From Turbatrix aceti (Eukaryota; Nematoda; Chromadorea; Rhabditida; Panagrolaimidae), in contig OZ017767.1 of assembly GCA_963969345.1 (NCBI GenBank), positions 1,426,001 through 1,490,000 on the forward strand: a stretch of DNA of 64,000 nucleotides, read 5' to 3'. Positions 22,385 to 35,000 of this stretch are shown piece by piece. The translations under genes were made by a program, and so were the position numbers. The notes under the pieces are model-generated. The model was given only the letters and a program-made list of their open reading frames with translations. It did no database searches and was not told the origin of the DNA. Numbering within the stretch: the first letter of the stretch is position 1; each line of letters opens with the position of its first letter.

Positions 22385-23593
22385 ATGTGCGACGACGACA
22401 GCGACTGTGAGACCTGGATTACGGAGGCGGAATCTGTGAACCGTTCTCTGTTTGATGAACTACAAGACGAGGTTTGTGTTTTTTTTACTGTTTTTGTGCT
22501 TCTTTCGGGGCCTAAAATAGTTTTTCTTTTGTTTTGACTGATTTTTGGGTTTTATATGCATTTAGTTTTTTTGTAACATTTAAAGATGTGAGAAGGATTT
22601 TTTTGCCTGAAATTTGTTGGTCTAAAATTGATTTTGCACATTTTCAAGATTTGTTGTATGTTTTCAAACGTTTTGCAGCTTTTTGAACATTCCGCAATTT
22701 GCGGTGGATTTGTCCTAAAATCTATTTTCTTCTTTTTTTGGTCATTTTAGCAGTTTTTTACGTTATAAAGTTGTTCTAAAAAATGATTTTACACTAAAAA
22801 ATCCTTCCTTTCCCATTTCAGGACATCAGACTAACTCTTTCTGAGAGTCCGGGCTTTGAAAACGACTTCGCGGATACAGGCTGCTCTTCCCAGGTTCAGA
22901 TCCAGCAACTCCAACACCAGGTGAAGGAGCTTCGTATGAAGTTTCACGCAGTCAAGGACCAGTTGGATTCGACCAAGTTTGATCTTCACACCTGTCAAGA
23001 AGCACTCGAAAACGCGTTGTTTGAAATCCAGGATCTCAAAGAAGAAAATGAAAGCCTAAGGAAGGATGCTGCGGAGTTTCCTCAACTTGTACCCTTGAAT
23101 TCTTCGACTGAGACAGAAACAAACATTCATCAGCGCCAGGAGATTTCTAAACTCCACGCAGAGGTTGGTTCAGGTGTCGGGAATCTTGAGCATTGAAAAT
23201 GGTGTCTTTCTCACTTTCAGAACCTAAAAAAGACTCTGCAGGTTTTGGATTTGACTAACGAAGTGAAGAAGCTTTCAAAAGCATTTCAAAACGGCTCGAA
23301 CGAGGTATGTTTTTCAGCTTTTTTTTGTTCAACGGTGTTTTTTTGCATTTTCAGGTCAAAAACAGAGATTTCAAGTCCCTGTTTGCGGATGACAAGTTTT
23401 TGGCTCGCGGCAACGTTTTCACCAAGCCTGTAGTGTTGTTGTACGTTTTTTGTCCTGATTTTCAGGAGTTTTAAATTTTTTATTGTTTTTTTTCAGGTTA
23501 GCTTTTCTCTTCGGATACCTCTGGTTTTGTTGCCTAACGCGTACTCCTATTTTTTGGTTTCTTGAACCCGAAATTTATGATTTTCACTGGTAA
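22385..23593 (+). CDS. Tail-anchored coiled-coil protein, unknown family
   Basis: Five exons, 22385-22471, 22822-23163, 23221-23304, 23355-23440 and 23497-23593, all with good splice sites and matching phase, give 231 aa. An acidic N-terminus (MCDDDSDCETWITEAE) is followed by heptad-rich helix at roughly 45-150 (QIQQLQHQVKELRMKFHAV, LEENESL-type repeats), a second short coil, then one hydrophobic segment VVLLLAFLFGYLWFCCL about 18 residues from the end. That layout is a tail-anchored or type II membrane protein with a cytosolic coiled coil. The end (EPEIYDFHW) lacks the proline-rich KASH terminus. It starts 347 bp after nphp-4 on the same strand. I do not recognise the family. Confidence 0.75.
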
Positions 23594-26006
23594 ATTGGTC
23601 ATCTTGTTGGTGCGTTATTTTTTTCTTTCAATTTTTTTTTTGATTGACCGGAATTTTTTTTTCATGCCTTTTAATGCAAAATAGGGTCAAAAAGTACATT
23701 TTTCTGACATTGATCGATCCTGTCATTAACCTACCTTGATTTTTTTGTTGTGAAAATTTTGGTATTACTTTAAAATTTTTCTTTTCAATACTCAAAATTT
23801 TTTATTTGTTAAATTAATTTTTCACGAAAAACGAACGACTTTTTACTAGTTTTTCCGTTCTGATACATTTGTTTTGTTTTTTGTTACTGACACAAGTGCA
23901 GTCAACAAACGTGTAAAAAATAGAGTTTACCTTTGGTTTTTATTTTTTTATCTATTTCGTTGTGCGCAACCAACTTCTGCATCCATGGAGAGTATCTTTG
24001 ACTCGTGTAAACAAACCGACACGCTCAAAACATTGGTCGTAAAAAAAGAATAGAAATTTTTTTTGCTATCAAATGATACAAAAAGTCGGTCGATCTTCTA
24101 AACATTTTACATTTTACGAAGGTATGTTATGTGTTTGATCACTTGCTTGATTATTTTTGATGGGGGTCAAGATCACATCACAGCAGCGGTTATGCATACG
24201 CATACGGGTCGGCGGTCGGCCGAAACGAGTTGGTTGATTGCAGTGCGGGTATAAGGAGCAGGAAATGAAGATTGTTACGTCGTTGTAACTTTTCTGGTTT
24301 ATGATGATGAGCTATTTTTATTGCGTTTACTAACCACATCGGTCGGCGGTTTACTATAACGTTTTTTTGTCGGTTAGGGTTCAGGCGATTTTTTTTTAAA
24401 CGAAGTTTTTTAGTTTTTACTCGGATTTTTGTGAATTTCCGTATTTTTTCTGCAAATTAGCAACTAAACCAGTCGTTTAGTTTTTCAGATCATTTTTTTG
24501 ACGTTCCTCGATCCTCTGACCGGTTCCACGCGCACCAGGAAGTGCTTGCCTCCAGAACCATAGAAAAAAAATAAAATTAGTACACTTTCCCTGACTTTAA
24601 TTAGTTTGTCTGGTTTTGAACCGGAAAATACTGAAATATCATTTCTTGGCCTCGCACGTAGTAGTAGATTGGTACTTTTTTCATCTGACCAACCGTAATC
24701 ACGTTTTTCTCGGCCCAGGGTGACGGCCGTTGCGCTGCTTACCAACACCATCGCAATCGGCAACATTCATGATACAACGATGTGTAAAAGGTCACCGCCG
24801 CCGCGCCGCATTAATACTTTGCTGATGACTATGTACACATGCAACGCCACCTCAATATTTTTTTTATGTTCGGGAGAAGGAAAGAGCCGTTCGTTCTTTT
24901 TCCCGTTTTTTTGTCCATTCACGGTCCAACTGAACGACAACAATCGGTCTTTCGGCCCGGGAGGGGGTGGCTGACTGACCCTTTTCCGTTCTCGTTCTCG
25001 TTTGCAATTCCTTTCTTTTTCGTCTTTTGGTGTTCTCACCTTGTCCTCACTTGAAAGACTAAAGAGCGTTAATAGGGATATGCATATTCTTTTGCGGTCA
25101 CTCTTTGAGGTTTTACATTTGTGGTGCGGGAAACTTCTGTTTGAAAAAAAAAGTTTTCGTTGAAAAAAACTTTTTTTTTGCAAAAAAATTAACGTTTAAA
25201 ATTTACTATAATTATGTTACTTTTAATTTTAAATTCTTTCAAAAGGCACCATTTTTTTCGCTGCTATTTTGTTACTTTTTACGAAAGTAAGATTCGATTT
25301 TTGTAGCAACAATGTTATTTTTTTCGGTGCCATTTTTGACACGTAACTTTTTTTTTTGGTATCCAACTTTTCGTACTTGTAAAATTTAATTTTTATCGTG
25401 TTATTTTTTTTGGTCATATTTTTTTAATAGCATTTCAAGGGCGCTGTTTTGCTACTTTTTTCCCGAGTAACGTTCTTGCAAAATTTTTTTTGTTTTGAGG
25501 AACAAAACTTGTATTATAATAGATTGTCATTTTTTCAATTTCTTTACCATCCTTTTTTTGCCTTTGTTTTACAAAATTATCCGTTTGGCACGTAAGTAGC
25601 CAATTATCAGAGTTTGAACTACATTTTTGACACCAATTGCAACTGTGCTTATTTTTTTGTCTTTTTCATGAAAATTCATGACTAGTTGCACTCTTTTGCG
25701 CATTTTAGAGGTATTAATGGTTTGATGACCTCTGCATTATTATGTTCGCCTGTTCAATCCCTCCGTCTTTCTTTCAGGGGTCTTTAGCGCGCATTGTTAG
25801 CATTCGACACCCTCTATCTCTTCCCTTCGGGTTTATAAATTGTTTCAAACGAGTTTGCGTGTTTTTTTAACCTTTTTTGATTGATTTCAACTGCTCCTAT
25901 TGTCGGCTACCTGTCTGTAGCCTGGTATATATTTATTTTCAAGCGGACCCCTGAGGGTTTGTTTTTTTGTAGCACACATCGTTCCTCAAACTTGAACTTT
26001 TCCGTG
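23594..26006. other. Intergenic region upstream of the large coiled-coil gene
   Basis: 2.4 kb of T-rich sequence with no exon I can support. It contains another block of the TAAC-type repeat (about 25200-25480) and GACT/GTCA short repeats near 24970. It probably includes the promoter of the gene starting at 26007, but no motif stands out. Confidence 0.5.
25200..25480. repeat. TAAC-type dispersed repeat, copy D
   Basis: TTATGTTACTTTTAATTTT, TTTTGTTACTTTTTACGAAAG, CAATGTTATTTTTTTCGGTGC and GGCGCTGTTTTGCTACTTTT repeat the half-sites and the GGCGCTGTTTT segment of the apc-2 intron copies, here in intergenic DNA. Confidence 0.5.
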
Positions 26007-29000
26007 ATGATTCAAAATGCGCTACCGGCTCCGCTCAAATTTTTTGGCAGCGAACACGAATTAGCGGCGCTGTCTGGCTCGAGTGCTTCCACGACAACCA
26101 GCACTACAGCAGCTTCAACAGCACCTCGAGATTCTTTTTTCGATTTGTTTCCGTCGATTGTTCGGAATAATCGCCAGGAACCATACCCAGGTGAGGGTGA
26201 GTCAGCCGACGCTTTTTTTGGCAACAACAACAATAACAAAGGTGAGGAATACAAACCGCAGCAGCAGCAGCTCCAAGACGAAACTACAAGCAGCTCACCT
26301 TCTTCTGGCGGTAGTTCACGGAGGTTGGTTTTTTTTAAATTAAATCTCAAAATTAATTTTCTTTCTAATTTTTTTTCACAACTAAGTTTTCGAAAATTTT
26401 TGAATTGTTGATCTAGCAAAATTTTTTACCGTTATGTTTATGTTTTTTTTGTTGATGACTTAAAATTTCGATATTGTCAAAATTTTTCATTGTTTACCAA
26501 TATACATATCGAAATTACATGAAAATGAAGAAAAATCCATAAAGAGGCTAGGAAGTCCCTCACAGCCGTATTAGCTCAGAGGCAGAGCGTCTGTCTTGTA
26601 AACAGAAGGCCGCTGGTTCGATTCCAGCATGCGGCAACTGATTTTTGGTTCCAAATCATATTTTTTTGGTAAAAGGAGAGAAACCTACAAAAAAAAACTA
26701 AATTTCAAAGCATTTTTTTCGCTTTTCCCACAAAATTTGAAATACTACAAATTTTTTGAAAGAAAGCAGGAACGCTGTTCAATTACAACTCCTCGGATCC
26801 CAGCAGGAGTGATTGAGAAGTGTGACTCATAACGTGTGTCTGTCGCTTGCCTGCCCCGGGCAGCCCGTTATGTCTGTATCCATCTATTGTCATAAACACG
26901 CAACTCCTGATCACTTTCTTGGTTATATTGTATTGGTTATACGAATCATAACGTTTTTATATCCCCGCTTAACATACTTTTTTTCATTGAAACAGAATAC
27001 CAGGCAGGAGTCATAGTTTTAACGTAAAAATTCAAAATAGCCAAATTTAAACATTGATGGGCATTTCCTATTCATTTGCATAGAAAATAGTGTAAATGAC
27101 CATCAATGATTAAATTCAACTTAGTATTTGGAATATTTACAATAGAAATCTGCAACAGGGTTCACAGCTCGACTCGACATTGATGGAAAATTGTAAGGTT
27201 ATCACAGTACATACACAAATAGCAGTCACGAAAAAGGGAGTTGATCTGTGTTGCGAATTAGAAAGCAAATGTAAACAAAGTAAAATACGATACCCGGAAA
27301 ACGATCGAATTTTCCAGTTTAGTATTTCGAAAAGTTTACCAATTTTTAATTCCAGCCAACTACGATGGTACCTAGAATTTCGATATACGAGCACAGTCAT
27401 AGCTGTTTTTTCTCGAGAATGCAGGACCATTAGGGTGTGGAACACAACTGCCGTTTTTTTTCTCGCGTGATAACTAATGCTCATGCCTGCTTCATTTCGT
27501 TATCTTATGTTAGAAGGAAGGAGGAGCCGTCGTCGAATGTCCTCCGTGCTCCAGATGAATGCTTTCGTGATTGTAAAGAATCACTGATACTCTATAAAAA
27601 GGGGGTTAGGTTAGCATGCGTCTAGCATCAATGTCGGTCTTGTCTTATTGCACGTTTCATCCATCTGCCAGTCAGTCAGTTAGTCAGCCAGTGTCCAGGT
27701 GAACAGCGCCCGGGAGGTGTTGTTATATTTAATGCACGCCGCCAGGTAAATAGGAGAGCGAAATAAAAAAAACTTGTCAGGTTCTCGCTGATTTTGTTTT
27801 TTATTTCTCTCTGGTTTGTTTTTGCTGGCCAGGTGGTAGTGGTGAGTTTATGATGATGTTTAGGTTCATCTCGGAACACTTCTGTTGATTGCTGTGAGCT
27901 GGTCGGCGTGTGATGTGATAATCGATTGGTCTATCATCGATTCATGGATCTGAACTCACGAGCTCGACTGACTGATTGACCGACCGAGGCAAAGTCATCA
28001 AACTTTGTTGTACCTATTGTATTCCAAAAAATTAGCTGAATTTAATCATTGATGGTCATTTACACTATTTTCTATACAAATGAATAGGAAATGCCCATCA
28101 ATGTTTAAATTTGGCTATTTTGAATTTTTACGTTAAAACTGACTCCTGCCTGGTATTCTGTTTCAAAGAAAAAAAGTATGTTAAGCGGGGATATAAAAAC
28201 GTTGTGATTCGTATAACCAATACAATTTAACCAAGAAAGTGATCAGGAGTTGTGTGTTTATGACAATAGATGTATACAGACATAACGGGCGGCCCGGGGT
28301 AGGCAAGCGACAGACACACGTCATGAGTCACACTTCTTGCTCACTCCTGCTGGGATCCGAGGAGTTGTAATTGAACAGCGTTCCTGCTTTCTTTCAAACA
28401 ATTTGCAATATTTCAAATTTTGTGGGAAAATCGAAAAAAATGTTTTGAAATTTAGTTTTTTTTGTAGGTTTCTCTCCTTTTACCAAAAAATATGATTTCG
28501 AACCAAAAATCAGTTGCCGCATGCTGGAATCGAACCAGCGGCCTTCTGTTTACAAGACAGACGCTCTGCCTCTGAGCTAATACGGCTGTGAGGGGTTTCC
28601 TTGTCTCTTTATGGATTTTTTACACTTTTGTATAACTTTTTTTCCAAAAAATAGTTTCCTGGACCAAAAAATGTATGCCGCATGCTGGAATCGAACCAGC
28701 GGCCTTCTGTTTACGAGACAGACGCTCTGCCACTGAGCCAATGCGGCTGTCTCTTCGGCAGCTCTGTGAATCACAAAAAGGACACAAATGATGAAAAAAT
28801 CGTGAAAAAGATTTTGCTAATAGCAGTGCAAACCCATCTGTACACGCGCTTACTCACCTGCAGGGTGCTTTGTTTGATGATTTCTGATTCACAAAAGGAG
28901 AGGGGGGAGATAGGTGATCATGATGTGAAACACGACACGTGCACGGATGGGATTTTCGGTTTGGGCTTCATTAGCTGCGCTGTGCTGGGTTGTGGTCTAC

Positions 29001-32000
29001 ACATAAATATACTGCCGATTGGTTGAGCACATGCATTTATGCATACGAGGCTGTTTTTCGATGTCGTTATCGATCCTGATTGGAGGTTTGTTTTTATGTT
29101 GGAACTGGATTTTTGAAAAAAAATTGTTCAACCAAAAATTGTATTTTTTTGTTCAGAATACGCAAGATCAATGTTTCTTCGTGTAAAGTTGACAAATTCA
29201 ATTTTTTTCATTCATCAATGAATCATCACTTTTTTTACATTTTTCTTTAGTTTGTTTGTCTTCCCTTTTTTTCTTAATAGGGCGTTCGTTTTTCCGGGTG
29301 TATCGTTATCACTGCGTCAAATTTGTCAATGATAGCATCTTTAACAACTAATTGTCGTTTATGGTGATTTAACAGGGGGCTGATTGATGCGAGTGAGAGA
29401 AGCAAGTACAGTTGAAGACGACAAAGAGATGGATACAACAGAGAAAAACGGAAGTCGGGAGGAGAGGAGATTCGGGATGAGGAGGTAAATTAGTCAACTC
29501 ATGCGTGAAAGTGATATTTATCTTTTGGTTAAAAAATTGGGTTTTCACAAATTTGTGGTATTTTGATAAATGTGATGCAAATTGACTTGATATTGGAATT
29601 TTTACAAACATTTTCTGTGCAAACAATTGCAAAAGGTTGCCATTATTAAAAAATAGATTTTTCGAAAATATTTTCCAAAAATCACAATTTTGGTCTTGCC
29701 AATTTTTTTTGTAGTCACTGATAAAATTTTTTTTGAATGACCAAAATCTAATTTTCTAAAAATCGTTCAACGCAAATTAAATTAATACTTTGATGCAAAA
29801 ATTAATTGTTGGGGTCTAAAACCGAATCCCATTTTTTTACGGTGCTAAAAAAATTCGTTCCTCGACCGAAATTTAATTTTCAAAACTTTTTTTTATCATA
29901 ATTATTTTTTTAATCCAAAAGTTCTTTTTTTCCGAACCTGATGAAACAGCATCTTCTAAACCCAAAAAAAATGTAACAAAAGTTCCAATCTTCTCATTTT
30001 TAGTATGACTATTACTGATGTTTAGTGTTTTTTTTGCGGCCCACATAAAAAATTTTTTTCATGTTAGAACCAACCCATAACTTTTTGTTTGACGTCTAGG
30101 CTTCAATAAAAATTCTTCCATCGAAGACAGACCACAGAAAACGCAAGAGAAAGAGTGAATAAGAGAAAGTGAGATTCTCAGTCAGTCTCTGGTATCTCTT
30201 TCTCTTCTTCCTGTCATTTGATTGCCTTTCTCACTCTTTACGATGGACTCACGTCGGTCCGAACCGGTGAACCCCGTGAGCGTGGCGGGTCGTGGTTGGC
30301 GATAAATCGCGCAACTTGCAACTTGAGCGTCCACCCTTTCCTAAATTTTATTACGTGGGGGAGGGGGGGGGGCGAACAGACAACGACAACAGACAAAACA
30401 CGCAATCGCAATTCGTCGGTCTTCTGGGAACCCGTCGAGAGAAAGTTCTCATAACGGCATGATTGCGTACGTCTTGTAATAGATACACATCTCATCCGTC
30501 AGTTAGTATCTCGTAGAACCAACCACCAGCACCATCCAGCGATCAACTAAATTTTGTTGATACCTGCAGACATTGTTTTACCTTCCAAATATTTTTCCTG
30601 ATACTATGTCACCGATTTTCGCGGTGGCGTCGCTGGCTTGATCGGATCGTGATAAGCCATCCTGTTTTGCTGCTCTGTTTTTTTTATTGCGTCGGAGTGA
30701 ATTTATTGCCATCACACACATTTTTACGGCACTAGTATCTTGCGTAACTGTTTTGTCGTCAACGGTTCACAATCGTATTTTTCCGGCCACTTGTGAAAAA
30801 TGTTGGCGGAAAAGAGCGAGAAAAAGTAATTGTTTCATTTTATTTTCAAAATTGGAAATTTAATGAATAACCGAAAAATTGAAAAAATCAGTTTTTGGCC
30901 CGGTGGGAAGCTTACGTGAGAAGTTAGACGTATGTGTACCATTCATCTGTTTTTTGCAAGCGGTTTGATTTTTTTAGTGCTAATAAAATTTGTAAATGTT
31001 TCTTTGTGAAACCAGGTTTATTTTTTGGCAAATGAAAATGAAGTCGTTAAAAATGTCGCTTTTTCATGATTTTGGGTCTTTATTTGTCCCATGAACCAGT
31101 TTTCAAGAGTTGAAGGAACATTTTTGGTTTTTTTGATAGAAAAATGAAATGAGGTTTAGAAAATTTATTACGAGGTTTAATTTTTTTTAATTTAAAGTCC
31201 GCATTTTTATCAAAATTTTTTAAATTTAATTTTATTACAGAACAAAGCAGAATCGAAAAAAATCTAAATATTATTGTTTGTTCATAATTGAATAAATTTT
31301 TTTCAAAATGCGAAATTTATTTTAAAATTTACCAAAGTTGCATTTTTATATAAGTTTATTAAATTTATTTTTATGCAAAAATATTGTTTGTTAAAAATTG
31401 TTTTAAAAAAAATTGAAAAATTTAAAATTTTTGAAATTTAAAATGTTCAAAATACGAATTTTTGAACATTTTTCACGTTAATTTTCTCCAGATCCCCGGC
31501 CAACTCTCCCCCAATGTCAATAACCTACCACCGAGCGTCCAAATCCCTCAACGATGGTCACCTCTCCTCCTACCGACGACCCCGGATCGGCATGCCACAC
31601 GTCGAAGCCGAAGAACGCATGCCCATCGGCCGAACGGTCGCCAGCTACTACGACATCCCGGACCACAACCCAGTCAACCCGCTGCCCAGTGACTACGGCG
31701 TTCCCCGGGGCCTCGTCTCGCACCACAGACTCCTCTTCGCCGAGGACGGTCGACCCAAGCCCGAGCCCTACGGTCCACCTGCCCAGATCCAGAGAATCGT
31801 GCCCATACACAGAGTCGACGACCGCGAGCGAAAAAAGAAGAGATCCAGTCTCGATGTCGACGTCTACCTTCGGGGCCCTCCCGACTCCCAGGTAGCCAGT
31901 GCCGAGCACGTTACGGTGACCGGTGTGCATGTCAGCGATCCGGATGTTAATTCTCTGCCTGCCAGCTACCGGCTTCTGAGAAAAGGGCCCGGATCGAGGG

Positions 32001-35000
32001 CTTCGTTGCCGAATCCCAATGACGCTGGCGGGACCAAGACTGTCATCAAATTCACGACTGTGAGAAACGCGTACGTCGTATCACCAAATTCAAAGGAGTT
32101 GGTTTTTTTCTATTTTTTTCGCGTAACAAAATTATGTTTCAGAGTATTGTCATCTGACGAGATCGATGACCGACAAGCAGACGAAAGATGTCGTTCAACC
32201 AGCGCTGTTGAAGTGAGTTGGGGTCGGGGTCGGGGTTGGTGAGGGGGCGGAGCCGGGGTCGGGGTTGGTGAGGGGGCGGGGCCGGGGTCGGGGTTGGTGA
32301 GGGGGCGGAGTCGGTGAGGGGTGCGTTCGAGGTTCGAGGTCGGGGTGAATTTAGTTCCTGAGTTCGGGGTCGGGGTCAAATCCCATGCTTCGGCAGCCGA
32401 ATTGCCAACCCCCCAATTTTCGAAGCCGAAATTCCAATTCTGGTAATCCTGTGACGTGTTTTTTTATTATTCGAAGAACCCGTGCAAGACGTCGAACAAG
32501 AAGACGAAGAACTGGAAGTATCGTAGGATTTGATTTTCTTGTACCGGACAACTTTTGACTTCTGCAAAAATATTTATCAATAACAAAAAAAATTAGAAAC
32601 AACAAAAAACAACTCACAACTCTGCAAGCCTTGGCTTCCGAGTAGTTTTCGTAGAGAATGGCAAGAGCGATGATAATCATGGTACAACAAATTGCAACGA
32701 CGATTGATAGGATGAGGATGAACGCAATGCAAAATGTCGTCTGGGTCTCATTTTCCGTACATAACAGCGGTCGGTACCTCCAATCCACGACGGCACTTTG
32801 CATCTTGGCTGCTGGCAAGGCGAGAGGGGTTTCAATAGGCTAGTACGCTGAAAAAAAGTAAAACACGAGTTGTCAACGACGACCGGTAGTGAAACAGACA
32901 CGAGAATGAGGCAATCAGACTGCCTGGCGGTCTCGGGTGGGATTGTTTTTGAGGATGGGATCAGAATGAAAAAATTTTAATAATCAATTTTTGGAGGATT
33001 TGCATGACTTTTTGGTGGATGGGGTGAGAATGAAGATCTTTGATATTCCAAATTTCTGAAGAAAAAAATAGTCATTCTACCCAAGTTTCTGATCGAAATT
33101 CCGTAGAAAAAAATAGGGGGACCTATTTCAAAAAATGCCGAAATCAAATTAGTACGTAGGTTTTTTTTACGTAATTAGAGTTTTTGTCAGATATAATTTG
33201 CGATGGATTTTGAGTCATCAATATTTATTGTAAGGCCTGCTTGTTTCTCAAATTTCAATTTCATATCACTTCTGGAAGCCCTTGTCAGTGCAAGTTGTCA
33301 AATCCCTGCCCTGCCCATTCTTTCTTGTTCCCCACCCGTCAGATTACTCGTAATTACGACGTGATCGAACTTATGTAGAGTGACACAAAATATAGTATCA
33401 CTTTTATGACTCGGGGGGTTTTTTACGATCTAACTGCAACTTCAAGGGAGCAGCGTATTATTAGACTTCTCTCGGGCACTTTAATGGCATAGAAGGCGTG
33501 CAACTAACTTCTTGATCACTTTCCGCGTTCGTTCACTTTTTTTTTTCGGCTGAAAACAAATCAAACATGTTTTTATCTCGGCTCTTGGTGGAAGAAGAAT
33601 ACATAAATTCTTGCGCGCGCCCGTGCATCATTACCGGGCCGCCAGGCGAGCGAGTTTCGATTGATTATTTATTTTTGAGTGGTAATTCAATTAGAAATCA
33701 GCTGACGGAAAAAATATGACTGATTGTCTGATTTTTGAACATTTTTGGCCGCTTATTTGCACTTTTTTATCCCCTTTTTTTTCACAGGCTCTTTCGCCAA
33801 TTGAACCGTTGAGTCCTGGTGGCGACCGCAGCAACAGCACCAGCCACAACCACGGCTACGAGGGTGAAGACGAAGGCGACCAGGAAGACAGCAGCAGACG
33901 TCAAGTCGGTACCAGCTCCCCGCCTGATCTCGTACGTGTAAAGTTTCCCCAGACTCGAGTTTTTGGACGATCCACTGCAACCCATCGGGCTGGTCTGCAC
34001 CGACGAAGTGCTGACTTGGACAGTCGAAACATGTTCAGTGGACCTGGAGGAATCCGAGATGGAGCTGAAAGCGGGTACAACAGCTTGAAGGTTGGTTCCG
34101 GGAAAAAATTTTTTTTCATAAAAAAATGTTTCAAAAATAGAAAAAAAAAAGTTTTAGTCCGCTTAATTTTTTTTGTTTATTTTTAAACATTTCCCTGTAA
34201 TTTGATCTCCGATTATGTACAATGTTTACAAATGAGCTTCCAGATCGTCCAGAAATGGACGATCCAATGCTTCCCTTTTCCCTCTTCTGAACGGGTCTGT
34301 CTGTCGGTGTGTGTAAAAATCAGTGATTAACCACCACTGCTGTTGTAAAATTTTTTAGTGACTGTAGTTTTTTTTATCAGTTAAAACAAGTCGTTAGGTA
34401 TTTATTTAATTAATTAATGAGTCAGCACCATAATTTTTTTGTACCCTAAAAACTTAAATTTTCTGCAGTTTTTGACATTCCACAGCGACGTTTTGTGATT
34501 CGATTGAATTAGCAAAAGGACGCAACTTTTTTCACACGTTTTTTTTGGATGCAAAAATATTGTACATACATAAATACATATTTCTTGGGAAAGTTGGGCA
34601 TGGGCAAATAAATAAATCGTGAACGCGTTCAGGTTGATTGAACACTACTTTTTTTTGAAAAAAAATTTTATGACAAAAAAACGTCTGTACGTATTTTAGT
34701 TTGCTTTTTTGTACCTTATAATTTATTTGTTTTTTTTGCATTGAATCAGGTTTTGTTTTTATACATCAATATTTGTTCTGAAGCGTTTTTTTGCAAATTG
34801 ATGTAATTGATAGTTATTGACAAAGTTTTTGCGATTATTACTTAAAAACAGTGATTAGAATTGTTTCTGATTTTTTAAATATATTTTGTATTTTTAATTT
34901 TTGAATTATAATTCTGTACAAAAAATGCAAAAACGGAAAAAAATACAATTTGTTATTTGAAAAGCAAAAACAATTTTTTGGCCAATTTGTTAAAAAAATT

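Noticed and set aside
31517..31930. 137-codon minus-strand open frame
   Set aside because: Shadow of exon 2 of the large gene; the plus frame connects in phase to its neighbours and this one has no splice or start context.
33079..33100. Possible spliced-leader RNA match (ACCCAAGTTT)
   Set aside because: Only ten bases of the SL1 core match, with no donor site or Sm site after it.
33951..34079. Second open plus frame in exon 4 of the large gene, reading like LEFLDDPLQPIGLVCTDE
   Set aside because: It looks protein-like, but no donor/acceptor pair brings the upstream exons into this frame and it ends in TGA just before the exon end.
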